From contig NZ_CP018076.1 of NCBI RefSeq assembly GCF_001886735.1, positions 992,001 through 1,056,000 of the forward strand: a stretch of 64,000 nucleotides of DNA. The letters run 5' to 3'. Positions 17,875 to 27,308 of this stretch are shown in pieces. Made by a program: the position numbers and the translations under genes. This DNA comes from Sulfitobacter alexandrii. Lineage in GTDB: Bacteria; Pseudomonadota; Alphaproteobacteria; Rhodobacterales; Rhodobacteraceae. The notes under the pieces are model-generated. The model ran no database searches. It had not been told where the DNA came from and worked only from the letters and a program-made list of their open reading frames with translations. Positions within the stretch are counted from its first letter, which is position 1. The number at the start of each line of letters is the position of its first letter.

Positions 17875-18834
17875 CTAAACCGGCCCCCCTGTCAGCTCTG
17901 CGGCGATCTCCTGCACCGTTTCCCGGGCGTCGCCCGCCACCATACCCGGTTTCAGGCGCGGATCGTAGAGCATCTTCAGCAGCAGTTCGTCGTGCCCGGT
18001 CAGCAGCGCGAATTCGTCGTCGTCGTTGAAGATCGAGGGGCGCGCGGCGGGGCTGTCGTTGGCCAGCCCCATTCCCTGCGCCAGTTCCTCTTGGATGCAG
18101 GACAGGCGGAGCAGGTCCGGGTTCTCCGACCGGATCACCGCCACCGCCGCCGTGTAGGTATTGGAGGACGGACCGGCGGCGTAGGCGGCAACGGCGCAGT
18201 AGGTGTCGCGCCGCATCTCGCTCAGCGCGCGCAGGCTGGCGTCCGATATGCCCGGCAGGCGATTGGCGATCTTGGCCAGTGTCTCGGCCCTGTCGTCTTC
18301 GGAGGCGATGACGACAACGAAGTTGGGCCGCCCCCCGGTGGAGACGGGATGGCCGGTGACCAGCCCGAGCCTGCGGGCATAGGCGTGCACATCCTTGCGG
18401 TCGGCGGCCTGCTGCGAGGGCGGGACGCTGTCACCGAAAATGACCTCCATCCGCACCGGATCCTCCCAGCGGCGCAGCGGGCTGGGGCCGCCGCGCCCGG
18501 TGAACGCCCCGTCGTATTCGTTGAAGAACGCGATCTGTTCGAAGTTGCGCGCCAGCACGGAGGCGGTGAAGGGCGTGTCGACGCCGCCACCGTCCTGCCG
18601 CAGCAGGCCCTGGCTGAGCTGGGCGGTCTGAACCTGGTTGAGATAGCTGCGCAGCGCCGCGCTCTTCTTGGAGGTCGGCTGGGCGACCTGGGGCGGGGGC
18701 GCCGCCGCGGCGCGCTCGGGTCGCGGTTGCGGCTTGAGCGAGGGTTCGACGGGCGCCGGCATGTCGCAGGCCAGCAGGCCGGACGCGACCGCGCCCGCCA
18801 GTCCCCATTTGGTGAAGTGAGTCCAGCCCCGCAT
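17875..18834 (-). CDS. DUF2927 domain lipoprotein
   Basis: A 319-residue predicted lipoprotein. The start at 18834 (MRGWTHFTKWGL) gives a proper signal with lipobox LLAC near residue 23; an in-frame upstream ATG at 18906 would add 24 Arg/Pro-rich residues and spoil it. A Pro/Ala-rich linker leads to the DUF2927 domain. That domain carries ARNFEQIAFFNEYDGAF, NFVVVIASEDDRAETL and CIQEELAQGMGLANDSP, the last one resembling a degenerate metallopeptidase-like HExxH region (here EELAQ). The start lies eight bases from the stop of the TelA gene, so it is the last gene of that operon. Function unknown. Confidence 0.85.
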   Translation of the reverse strand: MRGWTHFTKWGLAGAVASGLLACDMPAPVEPSLKPQPRPERAAAAPPPQVAQPTSKKSAALRSYLNQVQTAQLSQGLLRQDGGGVDTPFTASVLARNFEQIAFFNEYDGAFTGRGGPSPLRRWEDPVRMEVIFGDSVPPSQQAADRKDVHAYARRLGLVTGHPVSTGGRPNFVVVIASEDDRAETLAKIANRLPGISDASLRALSEMRRDTYCAVAAYAAGPSSNTYTAAVAVIRSENPDLLRLSCIQEELAQGMGLANDSPAARPSIFNDDDEFALLTGHDELLLKMLYDPRLKPGMVAGDARETVQEIAAELTGGPV

Positions 18835-18841
18835 GGCGGCC

Positions 18842-20038
18842 CTATCCCGGAATGCTGGTGGCGGCCGTGTCGCCCGCGCCGGTCTGTTTCGCCTTTGCCG
18901 ATGCAAGCGTGTCGCGCAGGCGGGTCTCCATCTCCTGCAGTTCGACCTCGGCGGCGGCCCGCTTGGCCTTGCCCTCGTCGGCGATCTGCAAGCTTTCCTG
19001 AATGGTTCCGATCAGGTCGGCGTTCGCCTGCTTGACCGCCTCGATGTCGAACACGCCGCGCTCCATCTCCTCGCGGATCATCTTGTTGTTCTCGCGCAGG
19101 TTCTTCGCGTTGGAAGTCAGCAGTTCGTTGGTCAGGTCGTTCGCCTCGCGCACGGCGCCCGCGGCTTCGGCGGACCGCTGGATCGTCACCGCCTGCGCCA
19201 GCTGGGTCTCCCACAGCGGCACCGTGTTCACGAGGGTCGAGTTGATCTTCGTCACCAGCGACTTGTCGTTCTCCTGAACCAGCCGGATCGAGGGCAGGGA
19301 CTGCATGGTGACCTGCCGCGTCAGCTTGAGGTCGTGCACCCGGCGTTCCAGGTCGTCGCGTGCGGCGCGGATATCGCGCAGCTCCTGTGCCAGCATCACC
19401 TGGTCGTCCTCGGCGGCGGCGTTCATCTCCTGCTCCTTGGCGGGGATGTCGGTGCTGTCGATCTCGGCCAGCTTGGCCTCGCCCGCGGCGATGTAGAGCG
19501 CGAGCTCGTCGTAGAATTGCAGCGTCTTCTCATAGAGCATGTCGAGCGACTTGATGTCCTTGAGCAGCCTGTGCTCGTGCGTGAGCAGGTTGTCGGTGAT
19601 CTTGTCGATCTGGGCCTGGACCTGCTCGAATTGGGCGGTGAACTTGGCGAAGGGCGCGGCGCGGCCCAGCAGTTTTTCCCACCAGCTACGCTCGCGGCGC
19701 ACGTCGAGTTCCGAGACGGAGAATCCGCGGATGGTGGTCACGATGCTGCGCAGGCTGTCGCCCGCGGGGCCCACGTCCTTGTTGCGCACGTCGGCCAGCA
19801 TCGCCTGGCTGATCTCCTGCAGTTCGGCCTGGGCGGCCGAGCCGAAGGAAACGATGGACTGCGTGTCCGTCATGTCGATCTCGGCCATGCGCGACCGGAT
19901 CTCGTCGCCCAAGGGCTTGTCGGCCTGCTCCAGCGGCACCACCGCGTTGGCATCAGATGGCTCCGGCAGGACCAGCGCCGTCACCTCTTCGACCATTTGC
20001 CGCGATTGGTTCGCTTTTTCTTTCACACTATCAGACAT
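18842..20038 (-). CDS. telA: TelA/KlaA family toxic anion resistance protein
   Basis: A 398-residue, almost wholly alpha-helical soluble protein of the TelA family. Recognisable blocks are GDSLRSIVTTIRGFSVSELD, WWEKLLGRAAPFAKF, LLTHEHRLLKDIKSLDMLYEKT and PSIRLVQENDKSLVTKINST. Family members were named after plasmid tellurite resistance; chromosomal copies are linked to envelope stress and to XpaC proteins. The XpaC gene lies 40 bases upstream, and the DUF2927 lipoprotein gene follows. Tellurite resistance should not be assumed from sequence alone. Confidence 0.92.
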   Translation of the reverse strand: MSDSVKEKANQSRQMVEEVTALVLPEPSDANAVVPLEQADKPLGDEIRSRMAEIDMTDTQSIVSFGSAAQAELQEISQAMLADVRNKDVGPAGDSLRSIVTTIRGFSVSELDVRRERSWWEKLLGRAAPFAKFTAQFEQVQAQIDKITDNLLTHEHRLLKDIKSLDMLYEKTLQFYDELALYIAAGEAKLAEIDSTDIPAKEQEMNAAAEDDQVMLAQELRDIRAARDDLERRVHDLKLTRQVTMQSLPSIRLVQENDKSLVTKINSTLVNTVPLWETQLAQAVTIQRSAEAAGAVREANDLTNELLTSNAKNLRENNKMIREEMERGVFDIEAVKQANADLIGTIQESLQIADEGKAKRAAAEVELQEMETRLRDTLASAKAKQTGAGDTAATSIPG

Positions 20039-20077
20039 GTACGGGCCTTCCTTGAGATTTTGAATGAATGCGCCGGA

Positions 20078-20968
20078 TCATTTCAGCCGGACGCCTTCGC
20101 GCGACAGCCGCTCGCGCAGCACGTCGATTTCGACGGTCAGGTCGCTGCGGTCGTCCAGCAGCGATTTCTCGGTTCTGGCGGCAAAGTTCCGTTCCAGATC
20201 CTCGAGCAGTGCGAGGTAGTCGTCGCGCGCGTCCGCGTCGCCGGTTCGGGCATAGATGTCGGCGAACTTCACCGTCGCGTCCCGCGCGCCGCGCAGGTAG
20301 ACGCTGAGATACTTGCGCGCGGCAGTAAGATCGCGCGGATCTTCCTCGACCGTGCGGATCAGGGTGCGGGCCGTCTCCTGAAACCCGGCCAGCCGCGACT
20401 CGGCCCTGCGATCGTTCGCGCGGGCGATGGCGTCGGACATTTCGGCGAGGGTCTTCTCCGCCTCGTCCACGACCCGCGCCACGCGGTCCTGCTGAAAGGT
20501 GTCGATCCCTTCCATGCCCTTGGACCTCAGCGGGTCGATGCCGAAAGCGGCGACGTGCAGGGCGCCGCCGCAGAGGCCGAACAGCACCGGCGCCATGACC
20601 TCGGACAGGCCGGACTGGTGTGCCGCGACGGCCAGCGCGGTGCCCACGCCGGTCACGACCCCCGCAAGGATCTTTCGCGGCAGGGCAGGGCGGTGCGCCA
20701 CCTTGCGTTCGGCATAGGCCGCTTCGGCGCGCAATCCTTCCCGCAACAACCATGCGCCGAGCGCCAGCGCGCCGGCACCCGTCAATCCCAGTGCAAGGCT
20801 CGCAGCCCCGCCGCCGAGGGTGGTGGCGATCAGCACGACGGGGGGCACGAACATCAGGTTCGCGCGGCCACCGACCGGATCGACCGTGACCCTTGCCTTG
20901 GGCGAGGGCCGCGCGCCTGCCTGCGCCGCGCCATCGGGGCTGTACTTGCCGCCAAAACGTCTGGCCAT
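20078..20968 (-). CDS. XpaC family (5-bromo-4-chloroindolyl phosphate hydrolysis) membrane protein
   Basis: A 296-residue protein with three to four hydrophobic helices between about residues 38 and 135 (for example PPVVLIATTLGGGAASLALG and ILAGVVTGVGTALAVAA). A charged helical C-terminal half follows (DTFQQDRVARVVDEAEKTLAEM, LIRTVEEDPRDLTAARKYL). This is the layout of XpaC, the constant partner of TelA. The name comes from an old X-phos phenotype, and the true biochemical role is not settled. The gene is two bases from the small membrane protein upstream and belongs to the TelA operon. Confidence 0.88.
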   Translation of the reverse strand: MARRFGGKYSPDGAAQAGARPSPKARVTVDPVGGRANLMFVPPVVLIATTLGGGAASLALGLTGAGALALGAWLLREGLRAEAAYAERKVAHRPALPRKILAGVVTGVGTALAVAAHQSGLSEVMAPVLFGLCGGALHVAAFGIDPLRSKGMEGIDTFQQDRVARVVDEAEKTLAEMSDAIARANDRRAESRLAGFQETARTLIRTVEEDPRDLTAARKYLSVYLRGARDATVKFADIYARTGDADARDDYLALLEDLERNFAARTEKSLLDDRSDLTVEIDVLRERLSREGVRLK

Positions 20969-20970
20969 GC

Positions 20971-21201
20971 CTACATGCCCCCCAAAAGGCCGGACGCCGT
21001 ACCAAACAGCAGGGCGATCAGCGCCACGTAGGCGACTTTCTGCAGTCCGTTGGGTGCCATCACACCATCCTTGGTCGGGCCGAAGACCGGTTTGAGGGCA
21101 CGGCGGCCCTGATCCATCGTGCTGTTCCAGATTGATCCCAAAATGACAACGATGGCAACGATAACGCCCACGAAAAGCGCGAATAGAAGCACTCTGCCCA
21201 T
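20971..21201 (-). CDS. Small two-helix membrane protein in telA-xpaC operon
   Basis: A 76-residue protein with two hydrophobic helices (LLFALFVGVIVAIVVILG and VAYVALIALLFGTASGLL) joined by a basic loop. The ATG at 21201 has a GAGG ribosome binding site seven bases upstream (GAGGTCGATATG), which favours it over an in-frame ATG at 21294. It is the first gene of the small protein-XpaC-TelA-DUF2927 cluster. I do not recognise a named family. The conserved-looking position suggests a membrane subunit or partner of XpaC. Confidence 0.75.
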   Translation of the reverse strand: MGRVLLFALFVGVIVAIVVILGSIWNSTMDQGRRALKPVFGPTKDGVMAPNGLQKVAYVALIALLFGTASGLLGGM

Positions 21202-21483
21202 ATCGACCTCACTGAGTTGAACATAGGTCCTTTTCCCCGGTCTTGCTAGGGACGCACCGCCAGGCAAGGTCGCGGGAGAGTTCTGCCGCCGCACCGCCGG
21301 CCGGGTGGTGCCGTCGGGGGGCAGGGATTGGTTTTTCAGGCGTCATACTGGCCTCGCTTCGGGGGTGCGCGCCTGTCGCGGGCCAGCACCGATCAATGTG
21401 ATGTGCCGTTCCGGGGTTCACGGCGATGTGCCGGTGTCGAGGTCAGGGAAGGGCGCAAGACCTTCCCGCCATCCGGCGATCGC

Positions 21484-22314
21484 TCAACGCCGTGGGGGCC
21501 GGTTCGGTTTCTTGCGGGGCGGGCGCTGCACCGATTTCGGCTTCTTCACGGCGGTGCCGCTGTTGTCGGGCAATTCCAGTCCCAGCTGGTCGCGCACGAT
21601 CTTGCGGCGAATCTCCTCGACCTCCCCGGCTTTCAGCTCGCCCAGCTGGAAAGGGCCATAGCTGACGCGGATCAGGCGGTTCACGGTCAGGCCCACGGCC
21701 TCCATCGCGCGGCGGATCTCGCGGTTCTTGCCCTCGCGCAGGCCGACTGTCAGCCATGCGTTCGCGCCCTGCTGGCGGTCAAGCGTGACCGACATGGGCT
21801 GGAAACGTTCGCCTTCGATCACCAGCCCCTTGCGCAGCGGCTCCAGCGTCTTGTCCTCGGGCCGGCCGTTGACCCTGACGCGGTACTTGCGCAGCCAGCC
21901 CGTGCTGGGCAGTTCCAGCTTGCGCTTGATGCCGCCGTCGTTGGTGAGCAGCAATAGCCCCTCGGAGTTGATGTCGAGCCGTCCCACGGACATGACACGC
22001 GGCATGTCATCGGGCAGGGCGGCAAAGATCGTCTCGCGGTCTTTCTCGTCCCGGTCGGTGCTGACCAGTCCGACGGGCTTGTGGTAAAGCCACATGCGCG
22101 GCGGTTCGGGCGCTGAAACGTCCTTGCCGTCCACGGTGAGTTGATCGGTGGAGGTGACATTCAGCGCGGGCGAGGTGATCTGGGTCCCGTTCACGCTGAC
22201 CCGGCCCGCCTCGATCATGCGCTCGGCCTCGCGGCGCGAGGCGACGCCGGCGCGGGCAAGCACCTTGGCGATGCGGTCGCCCTTGGGGGGATCGGATGGC
22301 GTTGACCTGTTCAT
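21484..22314 (-). CDS. rluB: 23S rRNA pseudouridine synthase B (RluB/RsuA family)
   Basis: A 276-residue enzyme. An S4 RNA-binding domain (about 12-60: DRIAKVLARAGVASRREAE) precedes the RsuA-type catalytic domain with Asp114 in GRLDINSEGLLLLTNDG. A basic C-terminal tail rich in Lys, Pro and Arg (KKPKSVQRPPRKKPNR) is typical of the RluB group. It converts a specific uridine of 23S rRNA (U2605 in E. coli numbering) to pseudouridine. It is divergent from tadA with a 62-base gap, a pairing common in alphaproteobacteria. RluB is preferred over RsuA or RluE on length and tail. Confidence 0.9.
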   Translation of the reverse strand: MNRSTPSDPPKGDRIAKVLARAGVASRREAERMIEAGRVSVNGTQITSPALNVTSTDQLTVDGKDVSAPEPPRMWLYHKPVGLVSTDRDEKDRETIFAALPDDMPRVMSVGRLDINSEGLLLLTNDGGIKRKLELPSTGWLRKYRVRVNGRPEDKTLEPLRKGLVIEGERFQPMSVTLDRQQGANAWLTVGLREGKNREIRRAMEAVGLTVNRLIRVSYGPFQLGELKAGEVEEIRRKIVRDQLGLELPDNSGTAVKKPKSVQRPPRKKPNRPPRR

Positions 22315-22376
22315 CGCTTCCGCTTAACCGGTTTGCGCCGCTTGCGAAAGGGCGGCGTTTGCAGACATGGTGCGGC

Positions 22377-22835
22377 ATGACATTCCGGTCCTTCATGGAG
22401 GTCGCCCTGGCGGAGGCCCGTGCCGCCGCCGTGCGCGGCGAGGTGCCCGTGGGTGCCGCCGTCGTGGCGCCCTCTGGCCGGGTCGTCTCGCAGGCCGGCA
22501 ACCGCACGCGCGAACTGCACGATCCCACCGCGCACGCTGAAATTCTGGCGATACGGGCCGCCTGCGCCGATCTCGGGTCGGAGCGGTTGGTGGGGCATGA
22601 TCTTTACGTGACCCTCGAACCCTGCGCGATGTGCGCCGCCGCCCTTGCAGCGGCCCGGATCGGCCGGTTGTATTACGGTGCCGCCGATCCCAAGTCCGGC
22701 GGGGTCGGGCAGGGCGCGCGTGTTTTCGCGCATCCGCAGTGCCACCACGTGCCCGAGGTCTATGACGGGATCGACGCCGTCGCGTCGGAGAAATTGCTGA
22801 AGGCATTCTTTGCCGACAGAAGGGAAGGAAACTGA
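22377..22835 (+). CDS. tadA: tRNA-specific adenosine deaminase TadA
   Basis: A 152-residue zinc deaminase that makes inosine at the wobble position of tRNA-Arg(ACG). Zinc ligands and the proton shuttle are visible: HAE (His53, Glu55) and PCAMC (Cys83, Cys86), followed by GAADPKSGGVGQG. The start at 22377 gives the standard N-terminus (FMEVALAEARAAA). The frame is open to 22296, but that would run into the rluB 5' end. The TGA abuts the ATG of the next gene, indicating cotranscription. Confidence 0.96.
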   Translation: MTFRSFMEVALAEARAAAVRGEVPVGAAVVAPSGRVVSQAGNRTRELHDPTAHAEILAIRAACADLGSERLVGHDLYVTLEPCAMCAAALAAARIGRLYYGAADPKSGGVGQGARVFAHPQCHHVPEVYDGIDAVASEKLLKAFFADRREGN

Positions 22836-23456
22836 ATGGCCGTGAACAAGCAGCTTTCGCGTTTCGTGCGCGACGCCCTCTCGGCGGGCAAGACGCGGGC
22901 CGAAATATCGCAGGCCCTGACAGACAGCGGCTGGAGCAGGTCCGAGGTGGCGGATGCGCTGGACGCCTGGGCCGAGACCGTCTTTGCCCCGCCGGTGCCG
23001 CGCCCGCAGGCCACCGTCTCGGCGCGGGATTTCTTCATCTATGCGCTGACATTCGGGGTGATGATCTTTGCCGCCATCCACGTCGTCCAGCTTTTTCACG
23101 CGCTGATCGACTTCGTGCTGGAGGAAAACCGGTACCGCTGGGCGGGCGGCATCCGGTGGTCCATGTCCGTGCTGATCGTCACGACGCCGGTGTATCTGTG
23201 GCTCACAGTGCGCGAGCGGCGCAAGCTTGCCGAAGATCCGGCGCTGCACCGTTCCGCCATCCGGCGCTGGCTCATGTATGTCACGCTGCTGCTGTCGGCG
23301 GCGGTGATGCTGGGCGACGGTGTCGCGGTCATCTACGCTTTTCTCAGTGGTGATTTCACGCTGCAGTTTTTCCTCAAGGCCTTGGTCGTGGGCGGTGTCG
23401 CCGGGATGATCTTCCTGTTCTATCTGTCCGACATCCGCCGGGGGGACAGGGCATGA
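22836..23456 (+). CDS. DUF5671-type membrane protein
   Basis: A 206-residue protein. The N-terminal 45 residues look like a small helical UBA-like module (SRFVRDALSAGKTRAEISQA). They are followed by four hydrophobic helices (about 70-92, 107-128, 145-165, 175-198). This matches DUF5671, whose function is unknown. It starts directly after the tadA stop and its own stop overlaps the next gene by four bases, so the three form an operon. Confidence 0.75.
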   Translation: MAVNKQLSRFVRDALSAGKTRAEISQALTDSGWSRSEVADALDAWAETVFAPPVPRPQATVSARDFFIYALTFGVMIFAAIHVVQLFHALIDFVLEENRYRWAGGIRWSMSVLIVTTPVYLWLTVRERRKLAEDPALHRSAIRRWLMYVTLLLSAAVMLGDGVAVIYAFLSGDFTLQFFLKALVVGGVAGMIFLFYLSDIRRGDRA

Positions 23457-23905
23457 ACCGGGTGCTGCTCATCGTGGCCGTGCTGGTCGTGGGTGGCGGC
23501 CTGATCGCGGGCTTCGCCATCGTGGGCGGGCCGCAATACGCCAGAATGGAACGGCACGACAACGAGCGCGCGAACGATCTGCGCGCGCTGGCGGACTACC
23601 ACCGTTGCAGGATCGCGGCAGAAGACGGCAATGCGGGCACCGCCGCAACGCCGGGCTGCCTCGGCTATGAACGGGCGCCCGATCTCGTGGACCCGGTCAC
23701 CGGCGCCCCCTACCGCTACGAAGACACGGGCCGCGACGGGTTCCGCATCTGCGCCACGTTCGAGACCGAAATGCTGCGGCGTGAAACGGCAGGGCCGCCG
23801 TCCTCCTTCCTGACCTTCGATGGCCGGGAAGGGTGCGTGGAGCATGGAGTGCGCTCCGGTGACGATGCCGCCACCGGTACAACGCCCGACCGGTCTAGAG
23901 ACTGA
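23453..23905 (+). CDS. Membrane-anchored periplasmic protein of unknown function
   Basis: A 150-residue protein with one N-terminal membrane helix (LLIVAVLVVGGGLIAGFAIV) and a periplasmic tail. The tail carries four cysteines, in YHRCRIAAED, GCLGYERAPD, ICATFETEM and GCVEHG, so two disulfides are possible. The segment DLVDPVTGAPYRYEDTG is reminiscent of type II secretion pseudopilin-like soluble domains, but no pilin cleavage site is present. It overlaps the DUF5671 gene (ATGA), implying a functional pair. Its 3' end overlaps the convergent hydrolase gene by 11 bases. Confidence 0.7.
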   Translation: MNRVLLIVAVLVVGGGLIAGFAIVGGPQYARMERHDNERANDLRALADYHRCRIAAEDGNAGTAATPGCLGYERAPDLVDPVTGAPYRYEDTGRDGFRICATFETEMLRRETAGPPSSFLTFDGREGCVEHGVRSGDDAATGTTPDRSRD

Positions 23906-24587
23906 TCGGCTGCATCACCTGCGGCTCGATCACGTCGACGCCCGGAAGCCCTTCTGCCAGCGCCTTTGCATCCTGTTCCAGCGCGGGGAAGGTCCGGTAA
24001 TGGCAGGGGATCACGGTCTTGAAGTCGAAGTACCGCTTCGCCGCATAGGCGGCCTCGGCCATGCCCATCGTGAAATGTCCGCCCGCCGACAGGATGCCGA
24101 TGTCGGGTTTGTAGTAATCGCCGATCCAGTCCATGTCGGCCATGATGCCGGTGTCGCCCGAGAAATAGATCGTCCGGCCTTCGCCCTTCAGGATGAACCC
24201 GGTTTCGCCGCCCGTGTAGACCGGGCCGCTGTCGCTGCTGATCGACGACGAATGCGATGCCGGGACCATCGACACGGCCACCTTTCCGCAGGTGATGGTG
24301 CCGCCCTTGTTGAAGCCGGTCGTGTTCTCGATGCCCTGGCCCTCGAACCAGCCCATCAGCTCGACCATCCCCGCCATCGGCGCGCCGGTCTTTTCCGCCA
24401 CCATCTTGAGGTCGTTGGTGTGGTCGAAGTGCCCGTGCGTCACCAGTATCTGCGTGGCACCTTTCAGGGCCGCGTCGTACTGTCCCTCTTCGATCAGGGG
24501 GTTGTCGGTCAGCCAGGGGTCGATCAGGATGATCTGGTCTTCGATCTCGATGCGAAAGGACCCGTGGCCCAGCCATGTGATATTCAT
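23895..24587 (-). CDS. UPF0173 metal-dependent hydrolase (metallo-beta-lactamase fold)
   Basis: A 230-residue protein of the metallo-beta-lactamase fold. The metal motif THGHFDH (His51, His53, Asp55, His56) and a second Asp in SGDTGIM are present, and the N-terminus MNITWLGHGSFRIE is the family hallmark. The start at 24587 has GAGGAGA nine bases upstream; a longer frame to 24716 adds basic low-complexity sequence. Family members bind two metals and are presumed hydrolases of unknown substrate. It is divergent from gatC. Confidence 0.9.
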   Translation of the reverse strand: MNITWLGHGSFRIEIEDQIILIDPWLTDNPLIEEGQYDAALKGATQILVTHGHFDHTNDLKMVAEKTGAPMAGMVELMGWFEGQGIENTTGFNKGGTITCGKVAVSMVPASHSSSISSDSGPVYTGGETGFILKGEGRTIYFSGDTGIMADMDWIGDYYKPDIGILSAGGHFTMGMAEAAYAAKRYFDFKTVIPCHYRTFPALEQDAKALAEGLPGVDVIEPQVMQPISL

Positions 24588-24733
24588 GTTCAGTCTCCTC
24601 TTTGCCTGCAAGACTAGCGCGGTGATGCGATTTGGGGAGCAATTTTTCCCCCCGTGTCGCAGATGGGCAGGCCGCGCCCTTGCGAGGCGGGGACAGCAAG
24701 GGTACATGCACCGCAAAGAGATGGAGAGCGTTC

Positions 24734-25021
24734 ATGTCAATCGACGAGAGCACCGCCGCCCGCGTGGCGAAACTGGCACGGATCAAGGTCGACCCCGAGG
24801 CGCTTCCGGCGCTGGCGCAGGATTTCAACGGCATCCTCGGGTTCATCGAACAGCTGAGCGAAGTCGACGTGGACGGGGTGGAGCCGATGACTTCCGTAAC
24901 CCCGCAGCGGCTGAAGCGGCGCGAGGACGTGGTCACGGACGGCGACCGGCAGGACGCCGTTCTCAAGAACGCGCCGGACGCGCGCGAGGGTTTCTTTGCC
25001 GTGCCGAAGGTGGTTGAATGA
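24734..25021 (+). CDS. gatC: Asp-tRNA(Asn)/Glu-tRNA(Gln) amidotransferase subunit C
   Basis: A 95-residue protein of standard GatC length. It has the conserved opening [13 protein letters not shown], the [12 protein letters not shown] helix and the [12 protein letters not shown] and FFAVPKVVE ends that contact GatA. It stabilises the GatCAB complex that amidates misacylated Glu-tRNA(Gln) or Asp-tRNA(Asn). The start at 24734 is chosen over an in-frame upstream start at 24632, which would add an untypical extension. It overlaps gatA by four bases. gatB is not in this window, as is usual in Rhodobacteraceae. Confidence 0.96.
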   Translation: MSIDESTAARVAKLARIKVDPEALPALAQDFNGILGFIEQLSEVDVDGVEPMTSVTPQRLKRREDVVTDGDRQDAVLKNAPDAREGFFAVPKVVE

Positions 25022-26508
25022 TGAGCGATCTGAACAAGATGGGCCTTGCGGAAGCCCGCGATGCCCTGCGTGCGGGCGAGACCAGCGCGCGGGAACTGAC
25101 CGAAGCCTGCCTGAAAGCGATCGAGGGCGCGGGCGCGCTCAACGCCTTCGTGCATCATACGCCCGACATCGCCATGACCCAGGCCGATGCCGCGGACAAG
25201 CGGATCAAGGCGGGCGATGCGCCGGCCATGTGCGGCCTGCCGATCGGGATCAAGGATCTCTTCTGCACCAAGGGCGTGCCGAGCCAGGCCGGATCACGTA
25301 TCCTGCAGGGCTTCCTGCCGGAATACGAAAGCACCGTCAGCCAGAACCTGTTCGACGCCGGTGCGGTCATGCTGGGCAAGCTCAACATGGATGAATTCGC
25401 CATGGGGTCGTCGAACGAAACCTCGGTTTACGGCAACGCCGTGAATCCCTGGCGGCGCGGCAACGATGACAGCGCGCTGACGCCGGGCGGTTCGTCGGGC
25501 GGCTCCGCCGCCGCGGTGGCGGCCGATCTCTGCCTTGCGGCCACGGGAACGGACACGGGCGGGTCGATCCGCCAGCCCGCCGCGTTCACCGGCACGGTCG
25601 GGATCAAACCGACCTATGGCCGCTGCTCGCGCTGGGGCATCGTCGCTTTCGCCTCCAGCCTCGACCAGGCCGGACCGATGACCAAGTCGGTCCGCGACGC
25701 CGCCATCATGCTGGGCACGATGTGCGGGCACGACCCCAAGGACAGCACCTCCGCCGATCTGCCGGTCCCGGACTTCGAAGCGGCCCTGACCGGCGACATT
25801 CGCGGCAAGAAGATCGGCATTCCGAAGGAATACCGGATGGACGGCATGCCCGAGGAGATCGAGAAGCTGTGGTCCGACGGGATCGCCATGATGCGCGACG
25901 CGGGCGCCGAGATCGTGGACATTTCCCTGCCGCACACCAAGTACGCGCTGCCGGCCTACTACGTGATCGCCCCCGCCGAAGCCTCTTCGAACCTCGCGCG
26001 GTACGACGGCGTGCGATACGGCCACCGCGCCAGGCTCGAACAGGGTGACGGCATCACGCAAATGTACGAAAAGACCCGCGCCGAAGGTTTCGGAGCCGAG
26101 GTCCAGCGCCGCGTCATGATCGGCACCTACGTGCTTTCCGCAGGTTTCTACGACGCCTACTACAACCGCGCCCGCAAGGTCCGCACCCTGATCAAGCGTG
26201 ACTTCGAAAACGTTTTTGCCGAGGGCATCGACAGCATCCTGACCCCCGCGACCCCCTCGGCCGCCTTCGGTCTGGGCGAGATGGCTGATGCCGATCCCGT
26301 GGCGATGTACCTCAATGACGTGTTCACCGTCACCGTGAACTTGGCGGGTCTGCCCGGAATCGCGGTGCCGACGGGGCAGGACAGCCGGGGTCTGCCGCTG
26401 GGACTTCAGCTGATCGGGCGTCCGTGGGAGGAAGCCGACCTGCTGTCTTCCGCCTATGCGCTGGAACGCAGCGCCGGGTTTGTGGCCAAGCCCGACAAAT
26501 GGTGGTAG
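25018..26508 (+). CDS. gatA: Asp-tRNA(Asn)/Glu-tRNA(Gln) amidotransferase subunit A
   Basis: A 496-residue amidase-signature enzyme, full length. The catalytic Lys79 (GIKDLFC), cis-Ser159 ([13 protein letters not shown]) and nucleophile Ser183 ([10 protein letters not shown]) are in the spacing known for GatA. It releases ammonia from glutamine and channels it to GatB. Two adjacent ATG codons (25018 and 25021) are possible starts; the first overlaps the gatC stop. The C-terminal substrate region ([22 protein letters not shown]) is intact. Confidence 0.97.
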   Translation: MMSDLNKMGLAEARDALRAGETSARELTEACLKAIEGAGALNAFVHHTPDIAMTQADAADKRIKAGDAPAMCGLPIGIKDLFCTKGVPSQAGSRILQGFLPEYESTVSQNLFDAGAVMLGKLNMDEFAMGSSNETSVYGNAVNPWRRGNDDSALTPGGSSGGSAAAVAADLCLAATGTDTGGSIRQPAAFTGTVGIKPTYGRCSRWGIVAFASSLDQAGPMTKSVRDAAIMLGTMCGHDPKDSTSADLPVPDFEAALTGDIRGKKIGIPKEYRMDGMPEEIEKLWSDGIAMMRDAGAEIVDISLPHTKYALPAYYVIAPAEASSNLARYDGVRYGHRARLEQGDGITQMYEKTRAEGFGAEVQRRVMIGTYVLSAGFYDAYYNRARKVRTLIKRDFENVFAEGIDSILTPATPSAAFGLGEMADADPVAMYLNDVFTVTVNLAGLPGIAVPTGQDSRGLPLGLQLIGRPWEEADLLSSAYALERSAGFVAKPDKWW

Positions 26509-26546
26509 ACCGCCCCTCGTTCTTTCCGAAATGCGAAGCTGAGCCC

Positions 26547-27296
26547 ATGATTGCACGTTCCCTTATTCTTGTCGCCACTGGCGTGGCGCTTGCCGCCTGC
26601 CAGCCCGCCGTGCCCGATTCCGGCCGCGGGGTGGGCTTTGGCGACAGCGACCGCGCCCAGCGGCAGGCCCGTGACGCCGCGCTGGCGGGCGGCACCGTGC
26701 CGGCCCCGGCGGCCGTCACCGCCGCCCCGCTTCCGACACCTGCCGAAGGGTCTGCCGAAGCGACGGCCGCCGAAACCGCGCGCGTGCTTGCCGCGACGCG
26801 TCCCGGCGCCGGCAATGGCATCGGCAACGACGCCGCGACCAATTCCGGCGTGGCGCCGGTGAACGCCAGCCCCTCGAACCCGCCGCCCGCCGTCCTGAAC
26901 AGCGCGGGCATTTCCAACGAGAACAACTTCGACGCCGTGTCGGGACAGCGCAGCATCGGCGATGACGCCGCGCGTCTGGCCGCCAACCGCGCGCAGTACC
27001 AGGTCGTCCAGCCCCAGGCGCTGCCCGACCGTGCCGACGCGGGCCCCAACATCGTGGCCTACGCGCTGCGCACCACCAACGCGCGCGGCACGCAGGTCTA
27101 CCGCCGCATCGGCCTGAACAAGGCGTCCAAGTTCGCCCGTGCCTGCGCGCAGTATTCCCACCCCGATCAGGCGCAGATCGCCTTTCTCGAGGCAGGCGGA
27201 CCGGAAAAGGACCGCAACGGCATGGACCCCGACGGCGACGGTTTCGCCTGCAACTGGGATCCGACACCGTTCCGCCGGGCAGCCCGGGCCGGCTGA
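26547..27296 (+). CDS. Lipoprotein with C-terminal excalibur calcium-binding motif
   Basis: A 249-residue predicted lipoprotein with signal MIARSLILVATGVALAAC. A long Ala/Pro/Thr-rich disordered region (about 25-125) follows. The C-terminal module has GLNKASKFARAC and DPDGDGFACNWDPTPFR, the Asp-x-Asp-Gly-Asp-Gly-x-x-Cys core of excalibur domains, which bind calcium. The start at 26547 sits directly before the signal; the frame is open further upstream but overlaps gatA. It is 12 bases from ampD, so the two may share a role at the cell wall. The specific function is unknown. Confidence 0.82.
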   Translation: MIARSLILVATGVALAACQPAVPDSGRGVGFGDSDRAQRQARDAALAGGTVPAPAAVTAAPLPTPAEGSAEATAAETARVLAATRPGAGNGIGNDAATNSGVAPVNASPSNPPPAVLNSAGISNENNFDAVSGQRSIGDDAARLAANRAQYQVVQPQALPDRADAGPNIVAYALRTTNARGTQVYRRIGLNKASKFARACAQYSHPDQAQIAFLEAGGPEKDRNGMDPDGDGFACNWDPTPFRRAARAG

Positions 27297-27308
27297 GCCC
27301 GCGCCGGG

